In this document: piece after piece, positions 7,173-8,623 of the stretch
How positions within the stretch are numbered: the first letter of the stretch is position 1
Layout: every line of letters starts with the position of its first letter
Assembly (NCBI GenBank): GCA_041483455.1
Contig: JBGPFS010000096.1
Span: 1-8,623, forward strand
Direction: 5' to 3'
Length of the DNA: 8,623 bases
Source of the DNA: JBGPFS01 sp041483455
GTDB lineage: Bacteria > Chloroflexota > Limnocylindria > Limnocylindrales > CSP1-4
Translations under genes and position numbers: made by a program
Notes under the pieces: generated by a model
What the model was told of the DNA's origin: nothing
Databases searched by the model: none
What the model saw: only the letters and a program-made list of their open reading frames with translations

Positions 7173-7201
7173 TAGACGAGTCGAGGGTCCCGAATATTCC
7201 C
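7173..7201 (-). promoter_or_regulatory. Predicted ECF promoter of the sigma/anti-sigma/methyltransferase operon
   Basis: On the minus strand GGGAAT (7201-7196) is followed, after a 17-base spacer counted from GGAAT, by CGTC (7178-7175, CGTCTA). This is the architecture of ECF promoters, close to the GGGAAT...GTT type of the actinobacterial SigR regulon. Transcription would start around 7167-7169, giving either a nearly leaderless message for ATG 7160 or a leader of about 40 bases for ATG 7127. Confidence 0.6.
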
Positions 7202-7219
7202 GTTCCGAGCCCGGGAATA
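7195..7219. repeat. 8-bp perfect inverted repeat joining two divergent -35 boxes
   Basis: TATTCCCG (7195-7202) and CGGGAATA (7212-7219) are exact reverse complements separated by 9 bases. Each arm contains the GGGAAT -35 box of one of the two divergent promoter candidates. The repeat may simply result from two opposed sigma-binding sites, or it may be a dyad operator for a dimeric regulator. Confidence 0.7.
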
Positions 7220-7239
7220 ACTTCGCGATGGATGACGTC
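7213..7239 (+). promoter_or_regulatory. Predicted ECF promoter of the osmC-family gene
   Basis: GGGAAT (7213-7218) is followed by a 17-base spacer and CGTC (7236-7239), the same boxes and spacing as the opposing promoter. A start near 7246 leaves a leader of about 50 bases before ATG 7296. The identity of boxes and spacer on both strands is the main support. Confidence 0.6.
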
Positions 7240-7295
7240 CCTGTCCTTCGATGAGGCCGCCCCCTGGCCTCGACGTCCCGGAGGTGCAAGTAACC

Positions 7296-7859
7296 ATGGC
7301 CACCATCACCGTTCGCAACGGCGTCGATGTCGAGCAGCTGGTTGCCACGATCGGTGCGATCCGATCCGACGCGAAGATCGCGGCGTTCACGTTCAAGTCC
7401 ACGAGCGTTTGGGAGGATGGCGCGCGCAGCCTCGGCGAGATCGGCGATTTCGTCCACGCCGGCTCGACGTCGGACCGTGGAACGACGTTCAAGCTCGTCG
7501 GTGACGAGCCGCCCGTCCTCCTCGGCTCGAATGCTGGGCCGAACGCCGTGGAGCTCCTCCTCCAAGCGTTGGCGTTCTGCTATGGCGTGGGGTACGTCTA
7601 CAACGCGGCGGCCCGCGGGATCGAGATCAGCGAGCTGCGCTACGAAGTCGAGGGCGACCTCGACCTGCGGACCTTCGTCGGGCTCGAGGGACCGCGGGCC
7701 GGCTTCACCGCGATCCGGGCGAAGGGCTGGGTGAAGTCGCCGAACGCGACCCAGGCGCAGCTCGAGGAGCTCTGCCAGTACGTTCAGGACACCTCACCGG
7801 TCCGGGACTGCCTGGCGAACTCGATCCCGGTCACGACCGACCTCATCGTGCTCGACTGA
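7296..7859 (+). CDS. OsmC/Ohr-family thiol-dependent peroxide-protection protein
   Basis: A cytoplasmic protein of 187 residues of the OsmC superfamily, whose members reduce organic peroxides or related thiol-reactive compounds with a pair of cysteines. The core helix is GSNAGPNAVELLLQALAFCYG (77-97): PN-x-VE-x-LLxAL with the reactive Cys95, followed by GYVYNAAARGIEI. The usual second cysteine motif CPV is SPVRDCLAN here (167-175), so the resolving thiol may be Cys172 or Cys160. An N-terminal extension of about 30 residues before the beta core (ITVRNGVDVEQLVATIGAIR) is longer than in minimal OsmC. The ATG at 7296 has a strong GGAGGTG 9 bases upstream; an in-frame ATG at 7251 lacks such a site. 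It is divergent from the ECF sigma operon and shares its promoter motif, which suggests membership of an oxidative-stress regulon. Whether it is OsmC, Ohr or another subgroup cannot be decided by eye. Confidence 0.9.
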   Translation: MATITVRNGVDVEQLVATIGAIRSDAKIAAFTFKSTSVWEDGARSLGEIGDFVHAGSTSDRGTTFKLVGDEPPVLLGSNAGPNAVELLLQALAFCYGVGYVYNAAARGIEISELRYEVEGDLDLRTFVGLEGPRAGFTAIRAKGWVKSPNATQAQLEELCQYVQDTSPVRDCLANSIPVTTDLIVLD

Positions 7860-7870
7860 GCCCAGGATCG

Positions 7871-7907
7871 CAGGTCCCACCCGGCGGCCTCGTCCGGGTG
7901 GGACCTG
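7871..7907. terminator. Perfect 14-bp hairpin between convergent genes, probable bidirectional terminator
   Basis: CAGGTCCCACCCGG (7871-7884) pairs exactly with CCGGGTGGGACCTG (7894-7907) across a 9-base loop. It begins 12 bases after the osmC stop and lies 52 bases beyond the stop of the convergent small gene. There is no U-tract on either strand, so termination may be hairpin-only, as is common in GC-rich genomes. Confidence 0.65.
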
Positions 7908-7959
7908 TATGGACCTGAGGACCCCCGGATCATGACCGAGCGCGTGGACGTCGCGTCTC

Positions 7960-8331
7960 CTACGGAGCGTACCCCTCTTCGCTGCGCCGGAACTCGATCC
8001 AGGTCGCGGTGCTGGTCGGGATGACCCGATCAGGGGTGTACCCTTCCTCACTCCGACGGAAGGCCAGCCAGCTCTGGATCTCGGCGGCGGGGCTGATCGC
8101 CGCCGGCGCGGAGGCGTCGTGTTCACCCGCGAGCCAGCTGAGGCGGGCCTGGGCCGCGGCCTGGCTCGACAGCCCGACCGCGCCGAGCGTGACTCCCCGG
8201 CTTGCCGTTTGGAGGGCCGGCGCTGCGGCAAGGCCGGCCAGCACGCCACTGGCGAAGACAGCGGCCAGGACCATGGCCGCCACAGATGCCCGCGGACGGG
8301 CGTAGGTCGTGGTGATCGCTCCGACAGACAT
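7960..8331 (-). CDS. Small exported protein with C-terminal FRRSEEGY repeats, function unknown
   Basis: I do not recognise a named family. The 123 residues start with a basic stretch and a hydrophobic segment (about 17-40: VAAMVLAAVFASGVLAGLAAAP), a likely signal peptide or N-terminal anchor with an AxA-type site near 35-40. A mature part rich in Ala/Ser follows, then two copies of a 13-residue unit: WLAFRRSEEGYTP (88-100) and WIEFRRSEEGYAP (111-123, ending exactly at the stop), 23 residues apart. A degenerate third unit may start at Trp66 (WLAGEHDASAP). Five of the eight codons of the identical FRRSEEGY core differ between copies, so the repeat is kept at protein level. The ATG at 8331 is chosen for GGAGG 9 bases upstream; an open extension to 8595 runs through sequence without protein character. 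The gene is convergent with osmC and has its own upstream region. Confidence 0.78.
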   Translation of the reverse strand: MSVGAITTTYARPRASVAAMVLAAVFASGVLAGLAAAPALQTASRGVTLGAVGLSSQAAAQARLSWLAGEHDASAPAAISPAAEIQSWLAFRRSEEGYTPDRVIPTSTATWIEFRRSEEGYAP

Positions 8332-8479
8332 TCGGTGTTCCCTCCCGAGAACTGATCGGTGGGCCGCACCTCGGTGGGACGGCTGCAGTGACACACCCGC
8401 TTGACTCTCCGGCGCCGGTGGCGAGTGATCGTGATCGGCGTGCCGCTGCTGATGGGACCAAGACTCGATCGAGGTCGCG

Positions 8480-8528
8480 TTGTCACACCGGGCCTGCAAA
8501 GCCCACCGTCGTGCCTTCGGTGTGACAA
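8480..8528. repeat. 11-bp perfect inverted repeat in gene-poor upstream region
   Basis: TTGTCACACCG (8480-8490) and CGGTGTGACAA (8518-8528) are exact reverse complements with 27 bases between them, which include a small nested GGGC/GCCC pair. The repeat lies 149 bases upstream of the small exported protein gene and 67 bases before a possible plus-strand start. The stretch 8332-8595 otherwise shows no gene and no convincing promoter. It may be a pair of regulator half-sites or an RNA stem; the long loop and lack of a U-tract argue against a terminator. Confidence 0.5.
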
Positions 8529-8595
8529 TTCGGGCTCGATCGCGTCGTGGCCCTCGGAGATCGCGACCTCTGGTCACGATCCGTGTGGAGGGCAA

Positions 8596-8623
8596 ATGCC
8601 CGCCGAGGTGAACCTGGTCGTTC
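8596..8623 (+). CDS. Possible start of a plus-strand gene running off the window
   Basis: ATG at 8596 is preceded by GGAGGG (8587-8592), a strong but close ribosome-binding site, and opens a frame reading MPAEVNLVV to the window edge. Only nine codons are visible, so no function can be assigned and it may be chance. If real, it would be divergent from the small exported protein gene. Confidence 0.3.

Noticed and set aside
7195..7219. Operator dyad as the sole explanation of the TATTCCCG repeat
   Set aside because: Both arms coincide with -35 boxes that have properly spaced CGTC elements, so opposed sigma sites explain it without a separate regulator; a dimeric regulator remains possible.
7161..7565. 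In-frame upstream extension of the sigma factor
   Set aside because: It runs antisense to osmC and across the divergent promoters; sigma region 2 begins only after 7160.
8480..8528. Insertion-sequence ends or CRISPR-like repeat
   Set aside because: Only one inverted pair 49 bases long, no transposase, no target duplication and no further repeat units.

Overview
The window is GC-rich and bacterial, with frequent GTG starts and tight GTGA stop/start overlaps. The gene content fits Chloroflexota, perhaps a Limnocylindria-like soil or freshwater lineage: a membrane protein of the DUF5671 type and a dxs...tlyA cluster. That placement is inference from gene content and is not proven by any marker in the window.

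Left block (1-4880), all on the minus strand. In transcription order it holds dxs (first enzyme of the MEP isoprenoid pathway), a single-span membrane-anchored protein with an NTF2-like outer domain, a 561-residue membrane protein built from six copies of a two-helix unit, and tlyA (rRNA 2'-O-methyltransferase), which is cut by the window edge. In many bacteria dxs and tlyA lie next to each other; here two envelope genes sit between them. A candidate -10 element (TAGACT) lies about 75 bases upstream of the dxs start.

Middle block (4913-7160), minus strand, is a stress-type operon: an ECF sigma factor, a zinc-finger (HxxxCxxC) anti-sigma factor and an ArsM-like SAM methyltransferase, joined by two successive four-base GTGA overlaps. 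Behind them lies the frameshifted, N-terminally truncated remnant of a second methyltransferase of the same superfamily. The intact methyltransferase lacks most of the cysteines expected for arsenite binding, so its substrate is open.

Right block (7171-8623). An OsmC-family thiol protein is divergent from the sigma operon. The shared intergenic region carries two back-to-back copies of the same promoter-like motif, GGGAAT with GGAAT-N17-CGTC spacing, one per strand, forming an 8-bp inverted repeat at the -35 boxes. This is the most interesting signal: it suggests that the sigma factor activates both its own operon and osmC, giving a compact SigR/RsrA-like redox module made of sigma, anti-sigma, methyltransferase and OsmC. 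A perfect 14-bp hairpin separates osmC from a convergent small exported protein that ends in two copies of FRRSEEGY(T/A)P. Upstream of that gene is a gene-poor stretch with an 11-bp inverted repeat, and a plus-strand gene may begin at the extreme right edge.
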